From assembly GCF_000276665.1 (NCBI RefSeq), contig NW_004955446.1, positions 10,486,066-10,550,065 on the forward strand: 64,000 nt of DNA, read 5' to 3'. The notes beneath the pieces were generated by a model. That model saw nothing but the letters and a program-made list of their open reading frames with translations, ran no database searches and was not told the origin of the DNA. Position 1 is the stretch's first letter, and each line of letters starts with the position of its first letter. Both the position numbers and the translations under genes were made by a program. Of this stretch, positions 50,760 through 63,195 are shown one piece after another. The DNA is from Chinchilla lanigera. Taxonomy: Eukaryota; Chordata; Mammalia; Rodentia; Chinchillidae.

Positions 50760-53700
50760 CCAAAGTTTTCTCTAAGGAAAAGGGTATTTTGTAGAAGTTC
50801 AAGCATGATGTTTACCTTTAAAACTTCTGTTTTATTAATACCTAAAATTGTGTTTCAATTAACTCCCTGGAGAAAGTGAGGAACTAACTTCAGCTATTTT
50901 GTGAAAACAGCAGAAATAAAGCTGCCTATCATCTAAGTTGTCAGAAAAGGAACGGTCACTGAGCAATCTATACATGAATGTCTTATTGATGTGACCACAT
51001 GCCAAAAGCATTTCCTGACTTCTCTGTGCAAGTCAGGATCAAAAGGCAACAAAGGTCGTTTCTGCAGAAAGCCAGTTATCACTCTGAGCAATGTCTATCT
51101 CTCAAGTCCCAGTTCTCTTTCCTGCAGCCACAGATTGTTTACATTTGAAAGAAAAGATTATCTTTATGGTTTCTCTCCTCTTGATTTATTCTGAAAGGGG
51201 ATGTGGCAGAGAACATAGAAGAAGCACATCCAAATTCTACAGCTCCAGTTGCATCCTGGGTTCATTCCAGAGATCCAAGTGTTGGAAGAATAAGGAGGTG
51301 CAAAGTAAGGAAAAGAGACAGAGCTGTTTGATCGCTGTAAACAGGCTCCTCAACACTCCGCTCAATCTCTACTGAAGGCGCCTTGGAACTCACTTCCTTA
51401 CCCTAAGTAGAGGACAACTCTGAGTTGCACATCTTGGGAATAAACTGTCCATGCGCTTTCTTTCTACAAACTGGCCCTCAAAACATACTGTCCCAGCCTC
51501 CATAGGGCCCGCCTTGCTTAAGATACAGAGGCCATTTGCAGGCACCAAGCACATTGCGGCTTCTACAGCCTTCGCAGTCATGGTACCTCCTCCCTATGTA
51601 AGTAAGAATTTCCCTTGGGAAACCTGAGTCTTTTATTCCACTTCAAAGAGTCTACAAATTGTGTATTAGTATCCTAGCCCCAAAGCTGAGTTAACAGGAA
51701 GAAGAGAATGGGACAACCCAAGGATAGGCAGAGACCTCCTGGGGGCTTCAAAATGAACATTCTCACCTTGCAAGTTTTTCTTTAGGATTAATCTAGCTAA
51801 AAGTTTTTTATAACTTCATACAGCTCCTCTAAAGGAAAAATACTTGTGATGGCTTTAAAAAAAAAAAGGAAAAAGAGGGAGATATTTTTAAAGCACAGAA
51901 TTCAAGAGGATTGTGAGGTGAAGAAGGCAACAGAGATATGAGAGAATAGGTAGCTAAGAATTGAGATATACAAACTTCTGGGAAGCAAGAAAGAGAATTA
52001 AAAGGCTCTCCACCTGCCTGTAGCACCTCAGCCCTCACCTGGCAATGAGTCATAACTTTTATAGAGTTGGGTTGTCACCAGGGGTTACATGGACTCCTAG
52101 CAGTGAGACTAGGGCCATAACATAGAGAAAGGAGATTTGTTGGACTCTCCATCTACACTGGAAGCTCATTAGGGGAGTTTGCATGACCCTGTACCCCAGA
52201 TAAGAGTGAGTCCTGAAAGCTGATGTGATGTCAAAGTGGAAAGAGCTCCAGTTGAGCATTCATGGCATCATTTTTACATCACAGTGCTGCTTTTAGTAAG
52301 AGAGTAAGAAAGGCCCTACCTTAGACATCCAACTGCAGCTGTGGCCAGCTCAATGAGACAAGTAGTCTACATGGCCAAGGTGAGCTCACATTCCTCTTCT
52401 GGACCATGCCAGGTGGGGACCCTGGATCTCCTTTCCTAACATTTCTAGTTGTGTGCAGGGCCTATGTGGGCTTTCTCCAAGGTCCTTACTCCTAGGAATG
52501 CACCACATGGTTGGTGTATGTCATTTAAGCCTAAGGGACAGCTGTGGAGGATCAGTGGATATAACTTTGATATGGGCACACTAGGCCCCTTCTGGTGCTG
52601 TTTAAAATTGATGCTTGGAAGGGAACTAGATGGATCAGGTATGGGGATCCATATTACACCGTTGCAGTATAAACACCGTAAACACTTTGAGAAAAATGTA
52701 TTGAAAACTGACCTTCTGCTTTGTTATTAAGGTACATTTATCAAGACAGAAAGATACAGTATGTTTTATTTAACATTTCATACCTTGACTTATAACTTTC
52801 AATATTTAAACATAGGGTAGATATATAGGCTTCCATTTGTATTCTTACCCTGAGTCCCACAAGTTTGAGAGTAAATCCAGAGGGTTTCTCTAAAGTCTCT
52901 TTACTCAAATAAAAGTGTGCTAGACACAAGTGATTTACATGGGGTCCTTGTCTAGACTCTGTCACCAGCTATCTGTGTGTTCTGGGCCAGCCATGTGGAC
53001 TCTGGACTTCGGAATCTTCTTTAGTCTATTGGGCCAGAAGTTCCATGAAGTTTCAACAGTCAGTGAGTAAGAAAATCTAGAGCTTTATTCACAGACAGAG
53101 AGATGTAGCAGGCAAGGGTTTTGCCAGCATTACCACTGGAATTAATCCTAAAGGAATTCCAATATCCTGCTTTTGCACTGTAGCTTTTCCATTGAGAGAA
53201 CTGTTTTTAACAGAGTCTTGAATAATTAGAACACAATCTTCCACAGACCTACAGTTATGGAAATTTTTATACTACAGAACCCACACAATCACATTTTTCC
53301 GTGCTTAGCACAAAGTTTCTCAGATAGGTATTGCTTACATTACAGAAATGGTTCCAAAATCAATAAGAAGTGTTAATAGCTTATCTCTCCCAAGAAGAAA
53401 AAAACAATAAAGAATTTTGTAAGGCATGCCTGGGAGGCTGAGAAGTGCATATATTCACATCTAACACAAAATGACCACAGTGCTGGAGATAGCATTTATC
53501 CAACTTCCTTCTAGAAGCCAGTTCTTCTAGGCAGGGGAATCACCTTAGAGAAATCATGCCATAAAAAGATAAGGCTACAGAATGATTTTGCTTTCCTTGC
53601 CACCTACTTCTACCCCAAATAGGAGAGGACATCAGGAAACTAAAACCCCACTCGAATTTGTGCAAACCATGGGAGAAGAAACTTGATTCCACTGGAATTA

Positions 53701-53985
53701 TGATTTTCTAATTTTTAAATGGGTAGAGGTACATAAAACAATGCATGGCGGAAAAGCAGCAGCCGAAAGCATAGACACAAATCATGAAAATTGAAAATTG
53801 AAAGATGTCAGGTGGCAATAACGGGAAAGATGACAGACTCCAAAGAAAAATAGATCATGCACTGTAATAAAAATGTTATTAACCATGGTGATAGAGACAG
53901 AGGGGTAGGCTCTGTGGCTGTGACAGGAAGTTTTAATGCTGTATTTTGAGGAGGAAAAAGGAGAAATCAAGAACTATACAAAACT
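50760..53985. other. Intergenic, nothing recognised
   Basis: Long unique stretch with no SINE boxes, LTR signature or family-like frame seen. Confidence 0.4.
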
Positions 53986-53989
53986 TGAG

Positions 53990-54420
53990 GGAATAGAGGA
54001 ATGACACCGACAGGAAGGAAGAAGTCTAAGAGGAATCCAAGTTCAGACATGAGTCTGAGAGGGCAGGTGGACAGCGAAGTGGAGATCTCCAGAAGCTACC
54101 TAGAAATTCAAGGCTGAAGCTGAAGAAACAGATCATGGCTTGAGTTGTGGATTCAGAAATGAGGTCAGAGATGAAGCCACAGCAGCCACTGTGAGCTGAG
54201 AGGTGGAAGTGGTGGAGTTTAGAGGATGTTGAGTTGAGCCTCCTGTCCACTGATGGAGGGGCAAAATGGAACCGAGGAAACCACAAAGAAAATAGTGGGT
54301 GATAGTGTGAAAAGAAAACAAGAGCAAGACAGTTAAAGAGAAGAGAGTTCCAAGAACAAGCCCATGGGCAAGTTAAGGTTAAGGAACAAGAAACCTGGAA
54401 AAACATATGGGGATCTTAAA
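53990..54420 (+). repeat. Old mammalian interspersed repeat, family unnamed
   Basis: AGGAATCCAAGTTCAGACATG, AGTGGAGATCTCCAGAAGC and GATTCAGAAATGAGGTCAGAG resemble a common mammal-wide repeat containing 'aagtggagatgtcaagtagg'. Possibly the same family as 14985-15235. Confidence 0.35.
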
Positions 54421-54529
54421 ATCAGCAGGGGTCTTTAGCGAGAACAATTTAGAGAGAAAGCCAAGACCAATGCCAGCGCAACAAGTTGAGGATATGGGCA
54501 AAGAAGCTACAAACAGCAAATGCACAGCT

Positions 54530-54708
54530 CCTTTTTATGGGAATTGAACCCTGGGCCTTCGTGCTGAGTTATACCTCTAGCTTTTCTTTTTTTTAATCGT
54601 GAAACAGGCTCTCAATTGTCCAGGGTGGGCTCAAACTTGTGGTCCTTCTGTCTCAGCCTTCCAGACTGCTGGTATTAGAAGCATATATCACCACACCTGG
54701 CTCGTACC
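54530..54708 (-). repeat. B1-ID dimer SINE
   Basis: Plus strand: ID half GGGAATTGAACCCTGGGCC to GAGTTATACCTCTAGC, a T-rich linker, then the B1 half GAAACAGGCTCTCAATTGTC to CACCACACCTGGCTC. Same arrangement as at 7216-7424. Confidence 0.85.
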
Positions 54709-55179
54709 ACGCTTTTGAGAAGTTTGGCACAAAAAGGATGATACCCAAGGGACCAGCAGCAGGGGACGCATATGCATGCCTTTCAAGAGAAGGAAAAGCC
54801 AATCAGATATGCAGAACACCAGAGACGGCAGGTCACTAAGGCCAATGCTTATTCCAGGACTGCCAGAAGGAACGGGTTCCCCAAATGCCACTAGAAAGTG
54901 CCAAACAATAGCAGCAGCAGTCCAGTTCCACTTTCCTGCTATCGGAGCTGATTAGACTTGAGTGTCTGGAATGTGCCTGGATTTTCTCAGAGAAAAGAGC
55001 AATAGAAACACAAGCCAGTGATAAGCAATGCACACATGTGAGGCAAAAGTTGGCCAGGGCATTTCCAAAGGTAAAGGTTGATCTTTCTGAGAAATGACTC
55101 AAGTGCCCCCACGCACCTATGGAAATAAAGGTTTCTCAGACTTGAGTACAATAGGCTATCAACGTGAATCTGTGATACA

Positions 55180-55345
55180 GGAAACCTTGTTATGAACAGT
55201 GCTGTGCAGTTTAGGTGACCCAGGACGAGTTCCTCCGCCTCTGAGCTTCCATTTTCTTATTGAGAAAAGAAATAAAATCTCCCTGACCTCTTTTGCAGGA
55301 TGTTGTGGATGAAGATAGTTTATTAATCACAAGTCTCTATAAATG
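55180..55345 (+). repeat. MIR SINE
   Basis: AGTTTAGGTGACCCAGGACGAG, CTCTGAGCTTCCATTTTCTTA and TTTTGCAGGATGTTGTGGATG follow MIR. Confidence 0.65.
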
Positions 55346-55349
55346 TATA

Positions 55350-57690
55350 GCTTACTTCTTTGATTATACCATTAAGACAAGTAAAATTGTATTCTTAATG
55401 GTCTCAGAAGCTTAAAATATGAGTTTTAAGCCTTCTGTATTGCACTAATGTTGCACCTAAATTGCGCTGAATTCTACTGTCTGAAACACTGAAGGGGGAC
55501 ATTTCCATAGAGGCAGGTTGACAGGCTGCTGTTTTCTAGCTTTAGATGAAATTAAAAAAAAAAAAAAGAACTTCAAAGGCTTACTTTCTTTAACATCAGG
55601 GAAAGTAAAGCAAAGCTAAGTCCTTTACACTGATAAGGAGACCAAAATTTTTTTAAGTTTTATATCTAACTATTTAACAAAAGGATTTTTCATTTCCTAT
55701 TCTACATGGCTACAGAACTGACTCACATGGGACTAATTTAATCAAGTTGTATTTTATGAGTTAGTTTGAATTTCCTGACTGAACTATAACCTCTTAATTC
55801 AGGTTATTCCACTTAAATTTTGGTGCTATAAAATATATTTCCGTGGGGTGAAAAATCTAACTCCATTATGAGAATATTTGGTGACTATAAATAAAAAGAC
55901 CAATAATTATTTTAATCAAATAATTGGTAGTTTTTGTTCTTACAAAAAGGTGGGAGGTGGCTGAGAAGGAGAGAAGAAAGGACTGCCATATATTAATTAT
56001 CTAGTTTTGAAGACTAAAACAATTGATTGCAAAAATTTTATTGGAGAATAGCTAAGATTAAAAAGAAAGAATCTTTATCAAAATAAGAAGTGCCTCATTA
56101 AAGTGGAATTCCAATGATATTTTAGTTCTTTTAGGATCAAATAAATGTTTCAGAGCCTAAGCATAGTAGAGTTTCAGTAAATTTCTGTCAAATAAAAACA
56201 TTTTAAATGTGTCTAAATTAAACCATAAGAAGCTAAAGTCATATATGAAGCATAATACTTAAGCAGAATGGAATAGCTACAGCAAGTGGAATAAATTTTC
56301 CTGGACATGCTGTAGTGCCAGGTACCTCACTGGGAATAACTAAAGTTAAGTATAAGGCTGTGTTATTGACTCTTTGGTTTGCCTGACATTCTGCCTAAAG
56401 ATAAAACATTTCTAGACAGCCTGTTAAATCCATTTCTTTCTAGGACTCCATAAAATATCCAAAATTGAAGGTGAAGCACAGAAGGGAAAGGGCAGAAATC
56501 AGACCAGAGCGATAGTCTTCTTCTTATAGAGAACCCTTTGGTTCATAAAACGTTTGCTCAGTTGATCAAATGGAAATATGGTGCCTTCAAAATTCAAAAT
56601 CTAAGAACATTATCATGCTTAATATAAGGCCCCATTTGCCTCAGTGGACAGAGAAAGAATACAAATGATCGGTTTTTGACCTTTGCTAATATACCTCAGC
56701 TCATTCTCAGAACCGTTTATTGAAACTGTGCTTCAAGAGCTTCCCTAGGTCTATAGCATGGATCAGCCTTTGTGAGCAGCACTGTGATCTGAAAGACCGA
56801 CATGACAGACCCCATCTCCCATGGGCACAAAGAACTACAGACACCTCCTCCTCCCAGCAAAGTGTGGTTCTTAGCAACGGCACAGAGCAACCCTCCAAAA
56901 AAGGGCCATTGTCTCCTCAAAGGGTATGTTTACTTCCAACCTCGCAGCTAGGTAACATTTCCACTGAGGCCATTAATAGAATGACCTCACAATTGTGCCT
57001 GCTATGTCTGGTTTTATTTACTACTTAATCTCCCACCTTTGTCCATATGCCCAGAAGCGTCAGTAATAGGAGGTTTTTACAAGTCTAATAAATAATTATA
57101 TGCTATATTTACTGCAGTCCATTCCTATTACATCAGGTCCCAGTAAAATCAAGAAGAAAATGCTAATTCTTTTCCCAGAGCATGTATCATACGCTATAAA
57201 GTATTTCCATATTGGGTAAAATAAGCAAATGGATTTAGGGTTTTTAAAGACCCTTCTCTCTCATCTCAAATAAAACCTTTCTGATCTAAAAAACCCTTTG
57301 AAGATTCTTTTACTACTTTTTAGCTATAAGTGTTTCTCTTGATGTAAGTTTGAGTTGAGGCTAGTCATGCTGAAATGCCAACAGAAACTCCCTTAATGGA
57401 GTACGTCATCTTTCCAATTGCAATTGGGAAACTCAACTTTGAATATTTGCCTTTGAGATTGTTGTGCCTGATTTCACAAGGTGAAACTCCACATTTGCTC
57501 TTAGATCAACTTCTGTTTTGAAAAGCAAACTTCTATCCATTCAAAATATACTCATGGTGCTCCACTTTTTGTCCATTTTCATGATGAAATTAATTAAGAA
57601 AGCATAAAAACAAATTATTGTCTAATGATATTTTATAATGCTTTCTGGTTAACAGAAGATTTCTGCAAACCTTGCTTGGTTAATTTTTGT
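55350..57690. other. AT-rich, repeat-poor intergenic stretch
   Basis: No recognisable transposon in over 2 kb. It holds a palindromic C/EBP-like site beside a CRE-like motif (57400-57427). Such repeat-free AT-rich blocks sometimes contain conserved non-coding elements, but conservation cannot be judged here. Confidence 0.4.
57414..57427. promoter_or_regulatory. Palindrome CCAATTGCAATTGG with C/EBP-type core
   Basis: A perfect 14-bp palindrome whose centre ATTGCAAT is the C/EBP consensus dimer site. TACGTCAT, a CRE/AP-1-like motif, lies about 7 bp upstream. Motif evidence only. Confidence 0.35.
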
Positions 57691-57699
57691 GTTATCCTT

Positions 57700-57870
57700 G
57701 CTAATACATTATTCCATCAGGTAAGTAGCGTTCCAGTCCCTTTCTAGATAAGGAAACCAAGTTTCAAAGAATTTTAATTCTGTGTCCAAAATTACATACC
57801 ACTGTAAAAAGTCAAATCCAGTTATTGATATATTTAACAGGGGTCCCCTAATATGCCCCCTCTCTTTATT
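57700..57870 (-). repeat. MIR SINE fragment
   Basis: TCTAGATAAGGAAACCAAGTTTC and CCAAAATTACATACCACTG read as reversed MIR core. Confidence 0.55.
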
Positions 57871-59044
57871 CAGGTAGTAATAGATCTTCAACTTTTCACT
57901 GGGCACGTGATTGCCTAGGAAAAAAGATATTACCCAGCTTCCCTTACAGTTAGGTGTGGCCATACCATTGTTTTATACAAGGGTATTTCAGAGAAAGGAG
58001 CATCTGTACTTCTAGGAAGGGCTCCTAAAGAGCACAAGGCCCTCCTTCATCCTTTTCTTGTCATTACTAGGTGGAGTAGGGACACAATAGCAAGAACAAA
58101 AGAAGACATCTTGAATTATAAAGTGACCAAGAAGTTCCTGCATAATACAGCAACAAGGTAGGAGGAGCCTGGAAGTCTGCAGACGTTGTGACATTAGTGC
58201 TGTTACCCTCTGGGATGCATACACCCTGACATCGATATGAGAAGAAATGCAAGAAGTAAAAGAGAATCTACCTTGGTTATGCTACTGTTATTTTGATTTT
58301 ACAAACTGAACCTCAAGTTAACCAATAAGTAAGTTTAAACTAATAAATTATTTGACTCCTCTACAACACGATAAAGATGAATGACTAGGAAAAAAAAAGA
58401 TCAGACTCAATAGATGGCAAATGACCTTTTCTATGTCTAAAACACAAGAAAACCAGAGAACTTCTATGGCACTGGACATGGCCATTTGGCAATTAATTTA
58501 TAGGGAAATTCATTTTTTATCTAAGTTCTCTTGGAGAAGCAACTATATCTACATCCTCCTAAAATTAAATAGCCCAGTCTCTTAAATGTCATCCGTCACT
58601 GAGCAGCACTGCTACAGAAAGAAACAAATGGAGCTGAGAGAGTCATTTCTGATGCAAGGCCTCGGAGGCTTTGCTGTCTCCCTAATATCAAACCCTTGTT
58701 CTCATATCAAATCATGTATTAAAAACCGTTCCTGGGACCCACACCGCTAACAGAGCAGTGCCTCGGTGCATAAATGCAGACTCATGAGGGGCTGACATTA
58801 TCTTCTATCTTTGATCTGGGATGGGGGTCTGCTGCCGAATCCTAGCAGAAATTAATACAAACCAGGTGAGCTGGAGAACATGCCCCAGCAAGCCAAGTAC
58901 CAAGGCACGGCCCACTTTGAGAGCCAGCCTCTGTGCCAAAGAAGTGGGAGAAATTTGGCAAAGAACTGAAAACTTCAGGTGGGAGGCATGAGAGGGGAGC
59001 ACACACTTCCCCACACTTGTCAAAACCCTCTAAATTGCGGTTCA
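57871..59044. other. Intergenic, nothing recognised
   Basis: No gene or named repeat visible. Confidence 0.4.
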
Positions 59045-59153
59045 GGGGCTGGGGATTTAGCTCAGTGGCAAGTGCCTCCCTGGTGAGTGCAAGGTCATGA
59101 GTTTGATTCCCAGTACTGGAAAATCAAAAATAAATTAAAAAAAAAAATAAATA
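59045..59153 (+). repeat. ID SINE
   Basis: GGGGCTGGGGATTTAGCTCA, AGTGCAAGGTCATGAGTTTG, ATTCCCAGTACTGGAAAATC and an A-rich tail. It is the forward ID in this window and matches the reversed copies at 328-433 and 63086-63195. Confidence 0.93.
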
Positions 59154-59614
59154 GCAATCCAGAGCAGCCCCATAGCCAGCCACAGACCTTCCTCAGAAAA
59201 CCCAAACTTCTGAAGGTGCATGCTTAGACAGAACCACAAAGCCGTATCACCAGCCCACCACCTGCAGTTCATTGCTCAGACAGGGAGCCAAGGACTTGGA
59301 GATAGTGAAGAACTTGCCCACAGTCATGTGGGCAGCTACAAGCAGTGCTGGGCTAGATAATCAGCGCTCAGCGCTGCACACTCCACCCCTGCTTCTTCAC
59401 CCTAAATCCCCACCAGACCCCTCAGTCCTCAGCCTTATCATGGCAAAGCTTTGATGAGATCATCTGAGCTTTAATGAGATCCTCACTTTTTCTACCCCAC
59501 ACAGCTCAAATGAAGAAAAGGCCTGTGAAGCAGGCACTCCTTCCCATGGAGCACTATTCCCGTGCCTGGCAGATCTCTCCCATCCAGCCCTCCTGGCAGG
59601 GAGTTCAGCCTTGT

Positions 59615-59655
59615 GTCTCTCAGGAATCTCTCAGGAATTCTCTCAGGAATCTTCT
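59615..59655. repeat. CTCTCAGGAAT minisatellite
   Basis: Three near-perfect copies of an 11-14-bp unit. Confidence 0.85.
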
Positions 59656-59834
59656 CTGTGCCCCAAAATAATTAGTGCCTACCACCATTGTTCTGGTTTG
59701 GGGTTTTTGCAAGAGGAAAAATATAATACAGGACACATATTTTATAAAATTATTTATAATAGTCACCCAAAGAATCATATCCAAAGAGAGTGCAGGAAAT
59801 TTGTCCACACACTAATGACCAAAGAATCCAGCTA

Positions 59835-59960
59835 AGGGCCTGGATCCCATGGTAATGTCTACCTGAGTCCACCTGAAGACCTAGAGCTTATAACAATGCC
59901 TCCCTCAAGTCCAACTGGAGGCCTAGAGCCCATGATAATGTCTCCTGCAAGCCTGTTTCA
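59835..59960. repeat. 42-bp tandem repeat, three units
   Basis: Units start at 59835, 59877 and 59919 and share the pattern GGCCT-GA-CCCAT-ATAATGTCTCC with substitutions. The exact 42-bp period supports tandem duplication. Confidence 0.75.
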
Positions 59961-60058
59961 TGGATCTGTGCTGGGAAGGCCCAAAAGTCAGTGGTGGAAA
60001 CTAGAAAGTCTGTGCCAGTGGGATGAAGGATCTATGCTAGCAGGCTGAGTGATCTGAA

Positions 60059-60392
60059 CTGGAGCCAGGAAGTAATGCTCAGAGTAAAAACCAGAGCTCC
60101 CCCAAAAAGTACCACAGCCCTTCTCAGTAACAGTGAGATCCCACGCTCCTCTGATGATGAGGAAAGCCAAGTTCCCATCAGGAAGGCCAAGGTGACAAGC
60201 TTCTCCAAGAGACTGAGCAGTGCACCATCTGCCCCTCTGGAGCCAGGAGGCGATGCTCAAAGTGAGGACCAGAGCTCACCCAGTGAACTGTACCCATTTT
60301 CAGTGACAACGAGATCCTGAGCTCCTCCTCCAGTGAAACAGCCAAGTTCATCAGGAAAGCCGGCATGAGAAACTTCTCCCACAGAATAGCCC
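60059..60392. repeat. About 178-bp diverged tandem duplication
   Basis: Unit 1 (60059-60236) and unit 2 (60237-60392) both open CTGGAGCCAGGA. They share GATGCTCA/AATGCTCAGAGT, ACCAGAGCTC, TCAGTAACAGTGAGATCC/TCAGTGACAACGAGATCC, GCCAAGTTC-ATCAGGAA and CTTCTCC. Unit 2 has small deletions. Confidence 0.8.
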
Positions 60393-60689
60393 AAGGGAAC
60401 CAGCAGCTCCCCAACAGCTCCCCAACAGCTTCTACCAGCTTCTCTCTTTCTGCCTCTTATGCTGCTGGCAACAGTCCTGAGGTGGGCCTCCCACACCCAG
60501 CACCACACCGATTCAGTTCAGTTGGGTGTTACAAGTTGAACACCAGTTGTCAATCTACCCCAACCGCCTTCAATTTTATCATATGAAATTAAGATGGCCT
60601 ATTTTCTCAAGTGTCTTCCTCAGTAGAGCAAAAATTCACATTGATGGCTGGTCTTAACAATCTTTACTGTGTATGTATTTTATTTATGT

Positions 60690-60800
60690 TATATAGTTTT
60701 ATCCTCATAATAACAATGCTTATTGTCCTAATTCTACAAGTGAGGAGACTAGGGCACAAAGAGATTATAGAGTCTGGCTAACTACACAGACAACCTACAC
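60690..60800 (-). repeat. MIR SINE fragment
   Basis: ATCCTCATAATAACAATGC, CTACAAGTGAGGAGACTAGGG and CAAAGAGATTATAGAGTCTGG are reversed MIR core. Confidence 0.65.
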
Positions 60801-61320
60801 CAGGGGAAGGGGTGAGGTTCAATTTTGGGTGGTACGTCGCCCAGGAGCACTTGATCACTCTGCTATATTATTTTTCAATTAAAGGGCCTTAGGTCTTTGG
60901 AGAAGGGCTTTATTTGTTAAAAAGACAGAGAAAAAGGGAAAGAATTTGTCATGTCATTTCCAGATCTTAAATCCAAGAATGTCACAGCAGACATCACCTA
61001 TTCCTTGCCCATATTCCTAGGATCATTCACTGTATGCTCAAGTTCTAGTATCTGCATCTCTTGCTTCAGGGATTTGAGAAGTCTGCTCTGACTGTGTCCT
61101 GGACACCAGGGAAAACATACCTTCTGGAAGCAGCCTTCAGCCAATAACTCTAGGGCATTGGAACATAAGTGCCCCAACTCCCTCCTATTCTGATAGGGTC
61201 ATCCTGGGGTGTGGGTTTGCACATTCCCGACAGCTCCCAACGACTAAGCTCCAGTTGCCCACTGGGGTAGCTGGATCAGCAGCATGTCTATATTAGCTTC
61301 TTCCCCACTCCTCCCTGCAG

Positions 61321-61376
61321 GACAGTTCAACCTAAAACAGAAATTCAGCAGAAACCAAGTGGATAAGAATCAACCT
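61321..61376 (+). repeat. 56-bp direct repeat, copy 1
   Basis: Shares about 48 of 55 positions with 61885-61939, beginning GACAGTTCAACCTAA and ending TAAGAATCAACCT. Family unknown. Confidence 0.85.
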
Positions 61377-61691
61377 GACATTCCCTACTCCCCTAGCGTT
61401 CCCTGTACTTCCCAAATAAGCTACTTGTTTTTACCTCAAAGCCCATATCTTAGAGAGCCCAGCTGTCATGTTGTGCCATCCCAGAGGACCAATTTCTACT
61501 GTATTCTGTGTAAAGGGCACCACTAAAATTGTGCTGCACACAATCCATTTGGCTCTATCCAGTAATCAAGGTAGGATTCTCAGCTCACTCTCCCATCTTA
61601 ATTAGCTCCCCTCCAAGCAGATCCCCAAACATCTGCCATGTGCACAGCAACATGGATATGAAGCTGTTCTTGATTTCCCTCCTGAACCCAA

Positions 61692-61714
61692 GATATATAT
61701 ATATATATATATAT
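61692..61714. repeat. (AT)n microsatellite
   Basis: About 11 AT units. Confidence 0.95.
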
Positions 61715-61884
61715 CCCAACAATCTGTAGGTCTCTGATCAGAATATGATGGCTGTTGAACTGTCCCACAGGGAGGAGGAGGATGGTAATGCAAAGACAAG
61801 AATAGCAGCGAACACCTGGAGAAAAAGTTGACAGACAAAGAAGTCATGAGGTGGATTAAGAAAGTAGAAATTACAGAACAATGG

Positions 61885-61939
61885 GACAGTTCAACCTAAA
61901 CAGAAATTGAACAGAAAGAAAATGGGTAAGAATCAACCT
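61885..61939 (+). repeat. 56-bp direct repeat, copy 2
   Basis: Second copy, 564 bp after the first. Its first bases GGGACAGTTCAAC also occur inverted at 61754-61766. Confidence 0.85.
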
Positions 61940-61984
61940 ATAAAATGAACAGAAATTTCAAAAACCCTCTATCTTTGATATCTT

Positions 61985-62136
61985 TTTTCTTTCTGTTTTG
62001 AGACAGGGTCTTGCTTTGCAGTTCAGACTGGCATTGAGCTCACTTTGTAGCCCAGGCTGGCCTCAAACTTGCAACTATTCTCCTGCCTCAGCCTCCCGAG
62101 TGCTGGGATTACAGGTGTGGGACACCATAACTAGCT
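61985..62136 (-). repeat. B1 SINE with target-site duplication
   Basis: Plus strand: GAGACAGGGTCTTGCTTTGC, the internal duplication (GACTGGCATTGAGCTCACTT then GGCTGGCCTCAAACTTG) and GAGTGCTGGGATTACAGGTG. TATCTTTGATATCTT (61970-61984) and TATCCTTGATGTCTT (62137-62151) flank it and differ at two positions. Confidence 0.95.
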
Positions 62137-62151
62137 TATCCTTGATGTCTT

Positions 62152-63071
62152 AAACAACAGTTATCTGGACGTGAAAATACTGAAAGCATTGCCTGACAGG
62201 GGAAAAAAAATTTACTTTAAGACTTTAGAAATTGTATACATAAAACCATAACCTCTGTTTAATACATACCTTTGTATTTTAAATCTTGCCATTGTCAAAA
62301 TACTTATGGAGAGAAGAAATTAGTTTCTCAGTAGGTTTTACTTTGTTCACTTGTTTCACTTTGTGCCTCTGTTACAAAAGGGAAGAAGGTGCCCATTTTA
62401 CAAGGCCCTTCTATGACAGCTAGCACAATAGCTAATGAAAATGTAGCCTGAATCTACCCTCATGGGGAGTTTGAAGCACGGCAGGGACAACGTGACGGTC
62501 AGTGCCAGCCCTTCCATCACACATCATGCCACCACAGACATTCAGGGGTTGTTGTCTGATCGCCAAGACATGTGGACCACACTGAGATAAATTAGGCAGC
62601 TTTCTACCTGCACCCATGCAAGAGCCTTTCTACACATCTGCAGGCAAAGGTTACCAGTAATTTCTCTTTGTACTTGAGAATTTGAGCTCCAATTAACTTT
62701 TTCTCTGTGTCTCCTAGTTAATCTGATGCAAATGGTCTGAATTCTGCTCCTTTGCCACCTTATTGATGATAAACATGACTTTTGATTGGTAACTTGCACT
62801 GAGGCTGGGGGGAACCATGAAAACCAGATGGCAGTTGTTACAAGAAAGGTTAGCCCTTGTAGGGCATGAGGCTGTTTCTGTACCTACTGGATATGAATTT
62901 AATTCCTTGCATATCACAGGCCAAAGACAGTAGCTTTTGGATAGTCATATAGACAGCAGTAAGGACGACTGTACGAACTTCTCCCGCAGCACCAAAGGGT
63001 CTATTCTTGCATGGTGCTACTTTGGGCATTCTGCACAGACTGGGGCCAAGGGCTGCCTGCTGTCATCAGGT
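62152..63071. other. Intergenic, nothing recognised
   Basis: No gene or named repeat visible. Confidence 0.4.
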
Positions 63072-63085
63072 GAGTCTAAATTTCT

Positions 63086-63195
63086 TTTTTTTTTTTTTTT
63101 TTTTTTTTTTGGTTTTTCTCCGTTACCGGGAACCGAACTCACGACCTTGCGCTTGCCAAGCAGGTGTTTTGCCATTGAGCTAAATCCCCAGCCCC
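63086..63195 (-). repeat. Young ID SINE with perfect duplication
   Basis: Reversed ID with an uninterrupted T tail of about 24 bases, then GTTACCGGGAACCGAACTC, ACGACCTTGCGCTTGCCAAG and GAGCTAAATCCCCAGCCCC. GAGTCTAAATTTCT flanks it exactly at 63072-63085 and 63196-63209. CpG sites are preserved. Confidence 0.96.

Noticed and set aside
59045..59120. Possible tRNA gene
   Set aside because: The A and B box text belongs to an ID SINE with an A-rich tail; no tRNA cloverleaf is needed to explain it.
60075..60320. Ser-rich frame across the 178-bp tandem duplication
   Set aside because: The two repeat units are read in different frames because of indels, so the frame is not preserved as a protein repeat would be.
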